Positions 1-9,023 are shown, numbered from the stretch's first letter. The stretch is DNA of 20,130 nucleotides from Chloroflexota bacterium (GCA_002725365.1 PBOW01000062.1:1-20130); one strand, 5' to 3'. Notes: generated by a model not told the origin, from the sequence alone. Translations and numbers: made by a program.

Positions 1-1566
1 GAGAGCGAAACCGTAGCAACTGATTCGCAGTCAGAAACGATAAATACCGATACAGCTGCTTATGGCAACTCTGGCGCAGCTTCACGAGAAATTAGACTGC
101 TCGGCGGTGAACCTGTAACTATGGACCCTCATCTCGCTACCGATGCTACTTCGGGCGAGTATATAGTTGAGATATACAGTGGTCTTGTGACGATGAACAA
201 GAATCTGGAAGTAGTCCCGGATTTAGCGGAAAGTATCGAAATAAGCCCTGACGGCATGATTTATACTTTTGTGCTGAGGCCGAACGCCAAATTTCATGAT
301 GGTACTTCCGTGACATCAGAGGACGTCGTTTGGTCTCTCAAGAGGGCTGCTTCCCCTGAGCTACGATCGACAGTGGCCTTGGAGTATCTGAAAGATATCG
401 TAGGTATGCGTGAGTATTACTACGGTCTGAAGCCCAACTTCAGTGGTGTGCAAGCAATCGACGAGAAAACGATTCAAATAACCATTGATAGCCCCAAACC
501 ATATTTCCTCGCGAAATTAACCTATCCCTCAGCTTTTGTTGTTGATAGAGAGCAAATTGAGTCTAATCGAAATTGGGTAAGATCTCCTAACGCAACTGGC
601 CCATATTTTTTGCAAGAATGGAAGCTAGGTGAGTACATAGTTCTAGAAGAGAATCCACATTCATATCTAGGGCCGAGATCAGTTGGGCGGGCCGTTTATA
701 ACCTCGCAGGCGGAAGCGCACTGACTCGTTTCGAAAATGAAGAACTGGATATCGCTTATATAAGCACGAATGATATTGAGCGAGCTCGAGATCCGTCATC
801 AAGTCTGTACGAGTTTTATCAGGCTTCGCCTGGGATGTCAGTCAGTTATATAGCATTTAATGTATCTCAAGCCCCATTTGATTGTGAGCATGTGAGACGG
901 GCAATGGCTTTATCTATCGATCGAAAAACAATCGCTGAAGTGACTTTAAATGGAATGGCGATCGCAGCGACCGGAATCTTACCTCCTGGTGTATACGGAT
1001 ATACGAATGAGGATAAGACGTACGCGTATGATCCAGATGCAGCAAGAGCGGAATTAGAACTGAGTCCATATAAAAATGACATGCCTCCGATAATATTCAC
1101 CGAGACCGGTGGTGGGGCGCAAGCAGGACTTATAACTCAGGCATTTATCGAACAATGGCGAACTATCCTCGGCCTGGAGATAGAAGTGAAGCAGGCAGAT
1201 TGGGCTAGTTTCCTTGATTTGGTGGATTCGAGATCTCTACAGATGTGGACATTAGGTTGGCAAATGGATTATCCCGATCCTGAGAACATCTTGGACATCA
1301 AATTACATGGTGAAAGCCAAGAGAACAACACAAATTTTTCTTCTCCTGCGATAAATGAGTTATTAGAAATTGCTCGTACGAATCCTTTAATCGAAGAACG
1401 TTTGAATCAATACCGTGAAGCAGAACTTGCACTGATTCAAGCAGTGCCGTGGATACCTACTTTTTTTGGAAGTAATCACGTGGTGGTAGGTAAAAGGGTG
1501 AAAACGTGGTTTGAACCACCGATGACGGTACCGCGCCTCCAGTACGTGGTGCTGAATGAGGAATAG
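1..1566 (+). CDS. ABC transporter substrate-binding protein, family 5 (peptide/nickel type), 5'-truncated
   Basis: Extracytoplasmic solute-binding protein of a peptide-type ABC importer. It captures the ligand outside the cell and passes it to the permease pair encoded just downstream. The frame is open from base 1 (521 residues visible), so the real start and any signal peptide or lipobox lie outside the window; the ATG at 121 is internal, because family-typical residues LLGGEPVTMDP span it. A low-complexity Ser/Thr/Ala/Gly stretch (roughly residues 1-28) looks like the linker after a lipoprotein signal. Other family features are YSGLVTMN near the N-terminus, an internal FHDGTSVTSEDVVWSLKR block, and a C-terminal section with WQMDYPDPENI. 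The ligand cannot be read from sequence; oligopeptide or dipeptide is only the family default. Stop TAG at 1564-1566, followed after 20 bases by the first permease gene. Confidence 0.93.
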   Translation, partial: ESETVATDSQSETINTDTAAYGNSGAASREIRLLGGEPVTMDPHLATDATSGEYIVEIYSGLVTMNKNLEVVPDLAESIEISPDGMIYTFVLRPNAKFHDGTSVTSEDVVWSLKRAASPELRSTVALEYLKDIVGMREYYYGLKPNFSGVQAIDEKTIQITIDSPKPYFLAKLTYPSAFVVDREQIESNRNWVRSPNATGPYFLQEWKLGEYIVLEENPHSYLGPRSVGRAVYNLAGGSALTRFENEELDIAYISTNDIERARDPSSSLYEFYQASPGMSVSYIAFNVSQAPFDCEHVRRAMALSIDRKTIAEVTLNGMAIAATGILPPGVYGYTNEDKTYAYDPDAARAELELSPYKNDMPPIIFTETGGGAQAGLITQAFIEQWRTILGLEIEVKQADWASFLDLVDSRSLQMWTLGWQMDYPDPENILDIKLHGESQENNTNFSSPAINELLEIARTNPLIEERLNQYREAELALIQAVPWIPTFFGSNHVVVGKRVKTWFEPPMTVPRLQYVVLNEE

Positions 1567-1586
1567 AAAGTTTATCGGGTTCCCAG

Positions 1587-2564
1587 ATGCTGCAATATAC
1601 ACTGCGTCGAATCCTGATCGTACCCTTTTTACTATTAATTATTACATTCGCTAGTTTTTATTTGACTAGATGGGGGCCTGGTGATCCGATTTCTGTCATC
1701 GCAGGACAAATAAGAGACCCTGAAGTACTTGAGAGGATCCGCGAGTCGGAAGGTCTAAACGATCCGATATATGTTCAATATGTACGATGGCTAGGTGATG
1801 CAGTACGCGGAGATTTTGGGGAGAGCTATATTCGAAGGGGTTTCAGCACTTGGGAGGTGATTGCTCCACGTCTTTGGGTTACAGGACAACTAGGCTTGGC
1901 AGCACTGGCAGTCATCTTTCCAGTTGGCATTTTTGCTGGACTGCTGGGGGCACGATTAAGAGGTAGCTGGCTAGATCCATTACTCACATTGTCGTTACTC
2001 TTCGGTGCGGCTCTCCCGGGGATACTGGTGATTGCCGTTTTGCAATGGATTTTTGCCGTGAATTTATCAATTCTACCCGTAGGAGGTTGGGGCGGCTGGA
2101 TAGATATCATATGGGTTGGCGGGATTCTTGCAGTACCTATTCCGGATCCGCATATTTACATACCTCTCGCGGCCTACACCATAGGTGGGTTTGTTGGTGT
2201 AGCTAGATTGGTTCGGGCTGGTGTACTTGAAATCAACCGGACTGATTATGTCAGAACTGCCCGGGCCAAGGGATTAGACGAGTTCACAATACAAAGACGA
2301 CACGTTCTGAGAAATGCACTTCTACCCTTGGTTACAATCATTGCGTTTTCGTTAGCAGGCATAATAGAAGGATCGATCATCGCCGAAACCTTATTGGGTA
2401 TACCTGGAATTGGCTCATTTTTGTTTCAGGCGATTGGCAGTCGAGATTACAACGCAATACAAGCCTTAACCGTTATTTATGCTAGCGCGTTCATCATTAT
2501 GAATTTGATAGCAGATTTGGCCTACTCGCTTGTGGATCCGCGCATTAAGACGGGTAATTCGTAG
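1587..2564 (+). CDS. dppB: Peptide-type ABC transporter permease, DppB/OppB family
   Basis: Inner-membrane channel subunit of the importer, 325 residues, normal length for DppB. The N-terminus (MLQYTLRRIL, then a hydrophobic span at about 10-28) is the standard DppB opening, followed by the extracellular GPGDP segment. Further hydrophobic spans lie at about 100-121, 131-157, 190-210, 247-268 and 294-315. The cytoplasmic coupling (EAA) loop, which docks on the ATPase, is at about residues 220-242 (DYVRTARAKGLDE). The C-terminus ends with the usual VDPRI motif. ATG at 1587 lies 20 bases after the binding-protein stop. The stop TAG overlaps the next gene's GTG by one base (TAGTG), which implies translational coupling. 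The substrate is not determinable. Confidence 0.95.
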   Translation: MLQYTLRRILIVPFLLLIITFASFYLTRWGPGDPISVIAGQIRDPEVLERIRESEGLNDPIYVQYVRWLGDAVRGDFGESYIRRGFSTWEVIAPRLWVTGQLGLAALAVIFPVGIFAGLLGARLRGSWLDPLLTLSLLFGAALPGILVIAVLQWIFAVNLSILPVGGWGGWIDIIWVGGILAVPIPDPHIYIPLAAYTIGGFVGVARLVRAGVLEINRTDYVRTARAKGLDEFTIQRRHVLRNALLPLVTIIAFSLAGIIEGSIIAETLLGIPGIGSFLFQAIGSRDYNAIQALTVIYASAFIIMNLIADLAYSLVDPRIKTGNS

Positions 2565-3520
2565 TGACAGCATTTCAAAAGACTATGGCTACCGAGCGGC
2601 CTTCAACAAGCATGACGGGGATATTCCTTCGGAGATTAGTTGCTAAAAAATTAGGAATGATATCTGCTGGGATCATCATAATTTTATTCTGTGTAGGTAT
2701 TCTTGCGCCACTACTCGCACCGTTCGACTATCGAGAGACAGAATTAAACAATGCACTTCGTGGACCTGGCTTCGAAGATTATTTACTTGGCACCGACAGG
2801 TTAGGCCGCGACTTACTTACTCGTACTATGTATTCGATTCGAACAACAGTGATCATCACCGTGGTTACGGTGCTAACGGGAGGTCTCTTTCTAGGTCCGT
2901 TTTTAGGAATTGTTGCTGGTTATTTCGGGCGTTGGCTGGATACGATTATTTCTAGGATAGGGGAGATTTTATCAAGCCTCCCAGCTCTGTTGATGATGAT
3001 TTTGATTAACTCGACGCTTGATGACAGACTTAGGGGTGTGGTCAGGACATTCGAAGATTGGTCTGGTATAGACGGCCTTATTTCTACAGGGGCCTATTCA
3101 TACTTCTTGGTATTTGGGACTCTTTCGCTGTTTTTCTGGGTAGGTTCAATGAGACTCATTAGAGCTCAAGTTCTATCAATACGGGAGCTTGACTATGTAA
3201 CTGCTGCCCAGGCTCTCGGTGCTTCACCTGTTCGAATTTTGCGTCAGCATATTTTCCCAAATGTTGCGTTCTTGGTGATACTGGGAATTTCTTCGACGCT
3301 AGCTGGAATAGCAGGAAGCGAACTCGTTCTGACTTGGGTAGGAGTCGGAGTACAACCACCGATGCCTTCTTTTGGAGCTCTACTTTATGAAGGTAGTGGT
3401 GCTCGAACTGTTCGTGCCTATCCGCATTTACTGCTAGTGCCGGGGACAGTAGTTACCCTGTTGTTGTTTTGCTTTGTACTGTTAGGCGATGCAATAAACG
3501 ATGCATTTCGAGGTGACTGA
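2564..3520 (+). CDS. dppC: Peptide-type ABC transporter permease, DppC/OppC family
   Basis: Second permease subunit, 318 residues, pairing with the upstream DppB-like protein. It starts at GTG 2564, sharing one base with the preceding stop. A cytoplasmic N-terminal tail leads to a first span at about 30-52 (OppC_N region), then the family signature LLGTDRLGRDLLTR at 74-87. Other spans lie at about 95-120, 136-150, 178-200, 233-258 and 290-310. The EAA coupling loop is DYVTAAQALGASP at about 210-222. A stretch at about 150-175 (TLDDRLRGVV and following) makes the central loop slightly longer than in short family members. No DppD/DppF ATPase follows; trigger factor comes next, so the ATPases must lie upstream or elsewhere, or be shared. 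Confidence 0.94.
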   Translation: MTAFQKTMATERPSTSMTGIFLRRLVAKKLGMISAGIIIILFCVGILAPLLAPFDYRETELNNALRGPGFEDYLLGTDRLGRDLLTRTMYSIRTTVIITVVTVLTGGLFLGPFLGIVAGYFGRWLDTIISRIGEILSSLPALLMMILINSTLDDRLRGVVRTFEDWSGIDGLISTGAYSYFLVFGTLSLFFWVGSMRLIRAQVLSIRELDYVTAAQALGASPVRILRQHIFPNVAFLVILGISSTLAGIAGSELVLTWVGVGVQPPMPSFGALLYEGSGARTVRAYPHLLLVPGTVVTLLLFCFVLLGDAINDAFRGD

Positions 3521-3546
3521 ATTCCGTTGAAGGCGCCTGTGGTAGG

Positions 3547-3578
3547 ATAAATTCCCGTCTCCTTGTAGGCGGATTTAT
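3547..3578 (+). terminator. Weak hairpin after the permease operon
   Basis: An outer stem ATAAAT (3547-3552) pairs with ATTTAT (3573-3578). An inner CCT (3561-3563) can pair with AGG (3567-3569), with unpaired bases between. It is followed by only a short T-rich tail. Its place, between the permease stop (3520) and trigger factor (3605), suits a terminator or 5'-leader structure, but the stem is interrupted and the U-tract is poor. Confidence 0.22.
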
Positions 3579-3604
3579 TTTGAAAGTAGAAATTGGATAG
3601 AATT

Positions 3605-5059
3605 ATGGTAACCATAACCACTGAACGTCTTCCAGACTCTTTAGTCTCACTCGAAATTGAAGTTGAACCAGAGCGTGTAGAGAAATCAGTCGAGCGAGCT
3701 GTAAAAAAGATCTCACAGCAAGTCAAGATAAAAGGTTTCCGACCCGGCAAGGCGCCTCGCAAGGCGGTAGAAGCATTCGTGGGTGAAGAACAGGTATTTG
3801 CTACGGCCATTGATGATTTGCTTCCCGTGGTGATGGAGGAAGCTGTCACGGAAGAAGGCATTGATATTGTTGGCCCAGCCGAGGACGTAGACTTAAAGTC
3901 TAGAGAACCCTTGGTAATTGTGGCGAAAATGCCCGTCACCCCGACAGTGGATCTTGGTGATTATCAATCTTTACGTGCACCTAAAAATGAAGTCTCTGTG
4001 ACTGCAGAACAAGTAGATGAAGCAATTCTCAATGTCCAGCGGCGTTTTGCTGTATTAGAGCCAGTGGAGCGTGCAGTGGAGTGGGATGATTTCATACGAG
4101 CCGATGTTCGTATTGAGATACCGGAAAGGGTTAATGAATCAGGAACCAATGATGAGGCTATCGACCAAAGCGAAGAGGATTCTGAATTTCCGGTGAGAGA
4201 AAATGAAATCGCTTTGATGCCAGGACTAGCGGAAAGACTAGTTGGACTTGAGGCGAGTGACACTACTCAAACAGTAGAGTATGAGTTGGAAGCACCAGAA
4301 CTACCAGATACGATACGAGGTCGGTTAGCTAAAATTTCCATCGATATTAAAGAAGTGAAAAATGAGATACTTCCTGATCTGGATGATGATTTTGTGGTTT
4401 CTCTCGATGAAGAGGGTATCAATACGGTTTCAGAACTACAGCAAAGCCTAGAGAAGCAGTTACAAGAGAATATTGATGCGCGGGTGCAGGCTGACTATCG
4501 AGAAGAAATATTGGATTTGCTCCTTGCGTCGTCTACCCTCGAATATCCGAATGTGATGGTTGAGCGTGCCATAGATCAGATGATCGACCGCGAATCAAAC
4601 CATGCCTCTCACACAGAAGAAGGTAAGCAGCAGTGGCTGGAATCTATTGGTCAATCAGAGTCAGAGGTCAGAGATTCACTGCGTGACAATGCTGTTTTAA
4701 GCCTTAGGAGAGAGCTTGTTCTAAGTGAGCTATCGACGGCTGAGTCGATTGAAGTTGACGCGGAGGCAATAGACGAACAGGTGGATGCCGCGATTGAATC
4801 AATAACACAGGGACAAGAAGCTTTGGAAATACAAGCCCGACAATTGATTGATACACCTGATTACCGACGGACACTTGCTAGTCAGCAGGTGATCGACGCA
4901 TCGCTTCAGAAACTCGAGGACATCTGTACTCAAGTTGAAGTAGATGATGCTCCAGATGATGAAGAATCAAGTGAACCAGTCTCTAAATCCCGTAGGGGGT
5001 CGCGCCGAAAGAAGACCGATTCCGCGGACGAAACTGCAGATGAGGCCGAGGTTGAATAG
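3605..5059 (+). CDS. tig: Trigger factor (ribosome-associated chaperone, peptidyl-prolyl isomerase family)
   Basis: Ribosome-bound chaperone that shields nascent chains at the exit tunnel. I chose ATG 3605 (484 residues), because the protein then begins MVTITTERLPDS like other family members; an in-frame TTG at 3593 adds four residues without better support. The N-terminal ribosome-binding domain carries the signature GFRPGKAP at residues 44-51. The middle (about 155-250) occupies the place of the FKBP-like isomerase domain. It is divergent and holds a very acidic insertion (about 177-194, rich in Glu/Asp/Asn). The C-terminal chaperone arms (about 255-445) are helical and highly charged. A basic patch (SRRGSRRKK, about 462-470) and an acidic tail close the protein, which is somewhat longer than the 432 residues of E. 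coli. It is followed by clpP and clpX, the order common in many bacteria. Confidence 0.95.
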   Translation: MVTITTERLPDSLVSLEIEVEPERVEKSVERAVKKISQQVKIKGFRPGKAPRKAVEAFVGEEQVFATAIDDLLPVVMEEAVTEEGIDIVGPAEDVDLKSREPLVIVAKMPVTPTVDLGDYQSLRAPKNEVSVTAEQVDEAILNVQRRFAVLEPVERAVEWDDFIRADVRIEIPERVNESGTNDEAIDQSEEDSEFPVRENEIALMPGLAERLVGLEASDTTQTVEYELEAPELPDTIRGRLAKISIDIKEVKNEILPDLDDDFVVSLDEEGINTVSELQQSLEKQLQENIDARVQADYREEILDLLLASSTLEYPNVMVERAIDQMIDRESNHASHTEEGKQQWLESIGQSESEVRDSLRDNAVLSLRRELVLSELSTAESIEVDAEAIDEQVDAAIESITQGQEALEIQARQLIDTPDYRRTLASQQVIDASLQKLEDICTQVEVDDAPDDEESSEPVSKSRRGSRRKKTDSADETADEAEVE

Positions 5060-5145
5060 ATACTCCTGATGTAGCCAGAGTTGAGTGACCGTTGATGAAC
5101 TTAGCTCTCAAGGTTTGCAAATGATAGAATTTATTAAAACGAGTG

Positions 5146-5149
5146 GGAG
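5146..5149 (+). promoter_or_regulatory. Shine-Dalgarno GGAG that fixes the clpP start
   Basis: GGAG stands 8 bases before ATG 5158. A GTG at 5143 is in the same frame but would overlap this site and has no ribosome-binding sequence of its own, so ATG 5158 is the better start. Confidence 0.6.
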
Positions 5150-5157
5150 TGATATAT

Positions 5158-5799
5158 ATGAGTTACCGAGCGCCTCGTGAGTCAGACTTTTCCGAGGGTT
5201 TTTTGACCGCAAAAAACATCGTACCGATGGTAGTCGAGCAGACAGCCAGAGGAGAGAGAGCGTATGACATCTATTCTCTTCTACTCAAAGAAAGAATAAT
5301 TTTCTTAGGTACCGCCATTGACGATCAGGTTGCAAACACAATCGTGGCGCAGTTGTTGTTTCTAGAAAGAGAAGAACCAGACCGCGATATCTCTATCTAT
5401 ATTAATTCTCCAGGTGGCATGATCTACGCTGGCCTCGCAATCTACGATACGATGAACTTGATCAGAGCGGATGTTAGTACGATTGCAGTCGGAGTAACGG
5501 CTTCTATGGGGACTGTCCTCCTTTCTGCCGGTGAGAAAGGTAAGCGATTTGCTCTGCCAAACTCAACAATACATATGCATCAGGCCCTAGGCGGTGGTTC
5601 TGGACAGGCTTCTGACGTAGAAATTCAGGCAAAGGAACTAATCCGCAATAATGAAAAAATTCGTCAGATACTTGCTGACGCTACAGGCCAGTCAATGGAT
5701 CGGATTAAGCAAGATACTGACAGAGATATCTATCTTTCGGCTGATGAAGCGAAAGAATATGGTCTTGTTGATGAATTGCTCCAAAAGTCTGACGACTAA
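5158..5799 (+). CDS. clpP: ATP-dependent Clp protease proteolytic subunit ClpP
   Basis: Serine peptidase that forms the double-heptamer degradation chamber capped by ClpX; cytoplasmic. From ATG 5158 the protein has 213 residues, the normal length. All catalytic residues are present: Ser116 in GVTASMGTV, His141 in [10 protein letters not shown] and Asp190 in [10 protein letters not shown], each offset by 19 from the mature E. coli numbering. The oligomer-handle region is also intact ([12 protein letters not shown], about 81-92). The N-terminal stretch (about 1-25) may include a short propeptide or an axial-loop segment. It lies 98 bases after tig and 96 bases before clpX, so a separate promoter is possible; I could not find a convincing -35/-10 pair. 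The only copy visible here; many Chloroflexota and Actinobacteria carry more than one elsewhere. Confidence 0.97.
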   Translation: MSYRAPRESDFSEGFLTAKNIVPMVVEQTARGERAYDIYSLLLKERIIFLGTAIDDQVANTIVAQLLFLEREEPDRDISIYINSPGGMIYAGLAIYDTMNLIRADVSTIAVGVTASMGTVLLSAGEKGKRFALPNSTIHMHQALGGGSGQASDVEIQAKELIRNNEKIRQILADATGQSMDRIKQDTDRDIYLSADEAKEYGLVDELLQKSDD

Positions 5800-5802
5800 T
5801 TG

Positions 5803-5817
5803 GATCTAACTTAGATC
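5803..5817. repeat. Short perfect palindrome after clpP
   Basis: GATCTA (5803-5808), a 3-base loop, then TAGATC (5812-5817), starting three bases after the clpP stop. No T-run follows. It could be a small RNA hairpin that protects the clpP 3' end or a binding site; chance is not excluded. Confidence 0.4.
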
Positions 5818-5821
5818 ACTT

Positions 5822-5850
5822 GGTAACTACTTTGAATCTTATGCGTTACC
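5822..5850 (+). terminator. Inverted repeat with T-rich tail between clpP and clpX
   Basis: GGTAAC (5822-5827) and GTTACC (5845-5850) are perfect inverted repeats separated by 17 bases, followed by TTTCTT. It has the layout of a weak intrinsic terminator or attenuator. The loop is long and the stem only 6 bp, so function is uncertain. Confidence 0.25.
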
Positions 5851-5895
5851 TTTCTTGCAGTCCGGTGTTCTCAGGCACTAGGAACGGTGAGCGGT

Positions 5896-7206
5896 ATGAC
5901 TACTAATTCTGGTGGAAAACCTGGCAGAACCCAATATCATTGTTCATTTTGTGGGAAGAACCAGGATCAGGTCAATCGGCTGATAGCCGGGCCCGGTTCG
6001 GTGTATATATGCAATGAATGCGTGAAACTATGCCAAGATATTATTAACGAAGAAGAGTCACCTAGTTCCACGGATGAACCTGTGCAGGAGGAACAAGAGG
6101 CAGAATTCAGTTGGATTCCTCAGGATATTGTTTCTGTTCTAGACGAATTTATTGTGGGCCAGGACCGCACTAAAAGGATGTTAGCCGTTGCGGTTTACAA
6201 CCATTACAAGCGAATAGATGTGAAGTGGCGCACTGAAATTGAACTTGATAAGTCGAATATTCTACTCATTGGAGGCACGGGTACCGGTAAAACAGAGTTT
6301 GCCAGAACACTGGCACGGATCTTAGAAGTACCATTTTCTATTGCGGATGCTACCGCACTTACTGAGGCGGGCTATGTGGGGGAGGATGTTGAGAATATTC
6401 TGCTCCGACTTCTCGAAGCGGCCGACTTCGACATGACCCGAGCTGAAAAAGGGATCATCTATATAGATGAAATAGATAAAGTAAGCAGGAAGACGGATAA
6501 TCCGTCCATAACCCGTGATGTTTCAGGCGAGGGAGTTCAACAGGCCCTTTTGAAGATCATAGAAGGCGTTGTGGCATCGGTTCCGCCACAAGGTGGCCGA
6601 AAGCACCCGCATCAGGAGTTTTTGCAGTTCGATACATCAAATGTACTATTCATTTGTGGAGGAGCCTTCGAAGGCCTTGAAGATGTAATTGGTCGGCGCG
6701 AAGGTCTAGGTAACCGCCCTATTGGATTCGATGTGTCTCGAGATTCCTACATCGAAATAGAGAAGAAACGTGCGGAAATACTGCAAAATGTTACGCATGA
6801 TGACCTTCTGCAATACGGTCTGATTCCGGAATTTGTTGGACGCCTTCCAGTTATTTCGACGTTAGATCCGCTGACTATCGAAATGATGACAAATATACTG
6901 ACTGAACCGAAAAACGCTGTTTTGAAACAATTTCAACATATGTTTGAAATTGACGGCGTTGAATTGCAGGTTACTGATGATGGACTTGAAGCAATAGCCG
7001 ATAAAGCGCTTGCTCAACAAACTGGAGCCAGGGGATTGCGAACAGTACTTGAGCAAGTGTTATTGGACACGATGTTTGAGATACCGGCAAGGAGCGATAT
7101 TCGCAAGTGTATAGTGACAGCCGACACCATAACGAGCGATCAACGCCCGCTACTGTTGACAGCATCCGACGCCGAAATATTTTCTGACGAGTCAAAATCT
7201 GCATAG
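5896..7206 (+). CDS. clpX: ATP-dependent Clp protease ATP-binding subunit ClpX
   Basis: AAA+ hexameric unfoldase that feeds substrates to ClpP. ATG 5896 gives 436 residues; a GTG three codons earlier (5887) is possible and changes nothing important. The N-terminal zinc-binding domain has two CxxC pairs (Cys16/19 and Cys39/42). An acidic linker (about 52-70) follows. The AAA+ core shows Walker A GGTGTGKT (126-133), pore loop GYVG (159-162), Walker B with IYIDEID (188-194), and the sensor-2 motif GARGLR (377-382). The IGF loop that docks on ClpP is present (Ile276-Gly277-Phe278), so the protein should partner with the adjacent ClpP. The stop lies 9 bases before the TlyA start, suggesting one transcript continues into tlyA. 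Confidence 0.97.
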   Translation: MTTNSGGKPGRTQYHCSFCGKNQDQVNRLIAGPGSVYICNECVKLCQDIINEEESPSSTDEPVQEEQEAEFSWIPQDIVSVLDEFIVGQDRTKRMLAVAVYNHYKRIDVKWRTEIELDKSNILLIGGTGTGKTEFARTLARILEVPFSIADATALTEAGYVGEDVENILLRLLEAADFDMTRAEKGIIYIDEIDKVSRKTDNPSITRDVSGEGVQQALLKIIEGVVASVPPQGGRKHPHQEFLQFDTSNVLFICGGAFEGLEDVIGRREGLGNRPIGFDVSRDSYIEIEKKRAEILQNVTHDDLLQYGLIPEFVGRLPVISTLDPLTIEMMTNILTEPKNAVLKQFQHMFEIDGVELQVTDDGLEAIADKALAQQTGARGLRTVLEQVLLDTMFEIPARSDIRKCIVTADTITSDQRPLLLTASDAEIFSDESKSA

Positions 7207-7215
7207 TGTTTTCAA

Positions 7216-7950
7216 TTGAAGAAGCAACAAAATCTCGCTCGCATAGACCAGTTGTTGGTTGCCTTATCTCTGGTGCCTAGTCGAGAGAAAGCACAAGCCT
7301 TGATACTCGCGCGCGCGGTGGAGGTTAACGGGGCTGTCGTAACTCATCCAAGTATACGAGTCTCCCGTGAAGCCACAATTAACCTCATAGAGAAACCTCA
7401 ATTCGTCTCGCGCGGTGGCCACAAACTAGCCTACGCTCTAGAACGAACTGAGATTTCTGTTATGGATAGAGTATGCCTCGATGTAGGTATTTCTACGGGT
7501 GGATTCACAGATTGTTTACTTCAGTCTGGAGCCAAAAGAGTGATCGGCATTGATGTAGCCTATGGTGAAATAGATACGAAACTACGAACAGACTCTCGGC
7601 TAATGCTATTTGAACGCACAAATGCCCGCGATTTGCCTGAGTTGCCCTCAGAGATTGATCTTGTTGTAATGGACGTATCATTTATTTCCGCCACAAAAAT
7701 TCTCCCCTCAGTTTTCGATTCGGTAAATCGGGATATGGATTTATTGATTTTAGTGAAACCTCAGTTTGAAGCCGAGAGAAGTGATGTTAAAAAAGGAGGA
7801 TTGATATTCGATCCTGAAATTCATGCGAGGACAGTATCCAAAGTAGGTAAAAGTGCAATAGAACTTGGAGCACGAGTGAGAGGTGTGATCAGATCCCCAA
7901 TAACTGGAGCAGCTGGGAACCGAGAATTCTTCCTATGGTTAACCAAATAG
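7216..7950 (+). CDS. tlyA: TlyA-family rRNA (cytidine-2'-O)-methyltransferase
   Basis: S4-domain plus FtsJ/RrmJ-like methyltransferase, 244 residues. Characterised TlyA proteins 2'-O-methylate 16S and/or 23S rRNA; some members have been called hemolysins. It starts at TTG 7216, 9 bases after the clpX stop: an in-frame stop lies just upstream and later starts would cut into the S4 domain (about 8-60, RIDQLLVALSLVPSREKAQ). The SAM-binding motif is DVGISTGGFTD (89-99). A K-D-K-E set typical of 2'-O-methyltransferases can be proposed as Lys70 (SRGGHK), Asp153 (VMDVSFIS), Lys181 (LVKPQFE) and Glu237 (NREFF). The weak start codon and close spacing suggest coupling to clpX and low expression. Which rRNA site it modifies cannot be told. 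Confidence 0.93.
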   Translation: MKKQQNLARIDQLLVALSLVPSREKAQALILARAVEVNGAVVTHPSIRVSREATINLIEKPQFVSRGGHKLAYALERTEISVMDRVCLDVGISTGGFTDCLLQSGAKRVIGIDVAYGEIDTKLRTDSRLMLFERTNARDLPELPSEIDLVVMDVSFISATKILPSVFDSVNRDMDLLILVKPQFEAERSDVKKGGLIFDPEIHARTVSKVGKSAIELGARVRGVIRSPITGAAGNREFFLWLTK

Positions 7951-8081
7951 TTTGTATGCGCTGTATGATCTTAAATCTGAATTAATGGAGTCCCTTGAGA
8001 TGTGTGACCTAGTAACTCGGAGCATACGTAGGGTGGTAGGACGCTAGTTGTTCGGAATAACGAATAGAGTAGGGGGCTTAA

Positions 8082-9014
8082 ATGCCTGCAGAATCAAGTG
8101 ACAAATCAAAAGCTTTATTTGCGCCTCCAAGTGCGGTATCAATTTGCTATCCGGTGAACATGCCCGATGCTGCTAGGACCTCTGAGAATCTTGTATCGAT
8201 TGCTCGGTCCCTTGAATTGTCTGCCGACCAAGTCATCTTGCCTCAAGATCTGGATTCCCAATCGAGAACATCTTTTCAAGAGGACATCGCAGGAACCGAC
8301 CTTTTGATTTGTGTTGGCGGTGATGGGACCGTCCTAAAAGTTTCGCAGTTGGCTCTGGAGTCGAATATTCCGATATTAGGTATTCGCCTTGGTCGTCTTG
8401 GATTCCTTACTGACGTGATCGAACAGGAAATACGTAATGCAATCATTGAGGTGGTAGAGGGCAACTCCTCGTTGTTCGAGAGGGCGTTGATTTCTGCGAC
8501 TCTTAGCGATCAGTCTGAGACTCAGTATGCACTCAATGACGTGGTATTGGGCCGAGACTCGATTGGAGGCACTATCTCGATTTTGGCAGAGATCAATGAC
8601 ACACTTATTGCCGAATATAGAGCTGACGGTGTCATCGTTGCTACTGCAACAGGGTCAACAGGGTATTCATTGTCAGCCGGAGGACCGATTCTTAATCCTT
8701 TCGAGCGATCAATGCTAGTGACGCCAGTTGCACCACATTTAACAGGCTCAAATAGTATTGTCCTATCAGATCATGATTCTGTAGTCTTAACAGTGGCCCG
8801 TGGGATGGATTCGGGTGCGCTAGTGAGTTTTGACGGTATGTTTCAGACCCATTTGCCTAACAACTCGTCAGTAACTGTTCAGATTTCTGAAAAAACAGTG
8901 GAATTTGTAGTACCCGAAAGTTCTCCCGATTTTTATAGCAAAGTGGCAGAGAGACTTGGTTGGTTACGACCTGACTACATGCGTCATGAGCAAAACCAAG
9001 ACAAATTAAAGTAG
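8082..9014 (+). CDS. nadK: NAD kinase
   Basis: Phosphorylates NAD to NADP, the cell's only common route to NADP(H); cytoplasmic. 310 residues, close to the family norm, with a slightly long N-terminal tail (about 1-17). Motifs: GGDGT at 79-83 (ATP/polyphosphate site), NDVV at 152-155 and TGSTGYSLSAGGP at 190-202 (NAD-binding site). The GIRLGRLGFLTD block (100-111) carries Arg102 where I expect Asn in most bacterial members (memory only, not an alignment). ATG 8082 follows a strong GGGGG/AGGGGG Shine-Dalgarno at 8071-8076. The 131-base gap after tlyA holds a TATGAT hexamer (7964-7969) but no fair -35, so an independent promoter is only possible. The product NADP is the cofactor expected for the isocitrate dehydrogenase encoded later in this window. 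Confidence 0.96.
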   Translation: MPAESSDKSKALFAPPSAVSICYPVNMPDAARTSENLVSIARSLELSADQVILPQDLDSQSRTSFQEDIAGTDLLICVGGDGTVLKVSQLALESNIPILGIRLGRLGFLTDVIEQEIRNAIIEVVEGNSSLFERALISATLSDQSETQYALNDVVLGRDSIGGTISILAEINDTLIAEYRADGVIVATATGSTGYSLSAGGPILNPFERSMLVTPVAPHLTGSNSIVLSDHDSVVLTVARGMDSGALVSFDGMFQTHLPNNSSVTVQISEKTVEFVVPESSPDFYSKVAERLGWLRPDYMRHEQNQDKLK

Positions 9015-9023
9015 ACTCTATAT

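Noticed and set aside
121..123. ATG at 121 as the start of the substrate-binding protein
   Set aside because: The frame is open to base 1 and conserved family residues (EIRLLGGEP) precede this Met, so the gene is truncated by the window edge.
3593..3604. TTG start for trigger factor, adding MDRI
   Set aside because: The protein from ATG 3605 matches the usual N-terminus and the added residues have no family support.
3418..3939. 173-codon open frame on the - strand across dppC and tig
   Set aside because: Antisense to two well-identified genes, spans their intergenic gap, low-complexity Ser/Thr-rich translation with no family resemblance: a shadow frame.
7985..8047. 20-codon open frame (starting MESLEMCDLV) in the gap before nadK
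   Set aside because: No Shine-Dalgarno, very short and of a length expected by chance; a leader peptide cannot be excluded but has no support.
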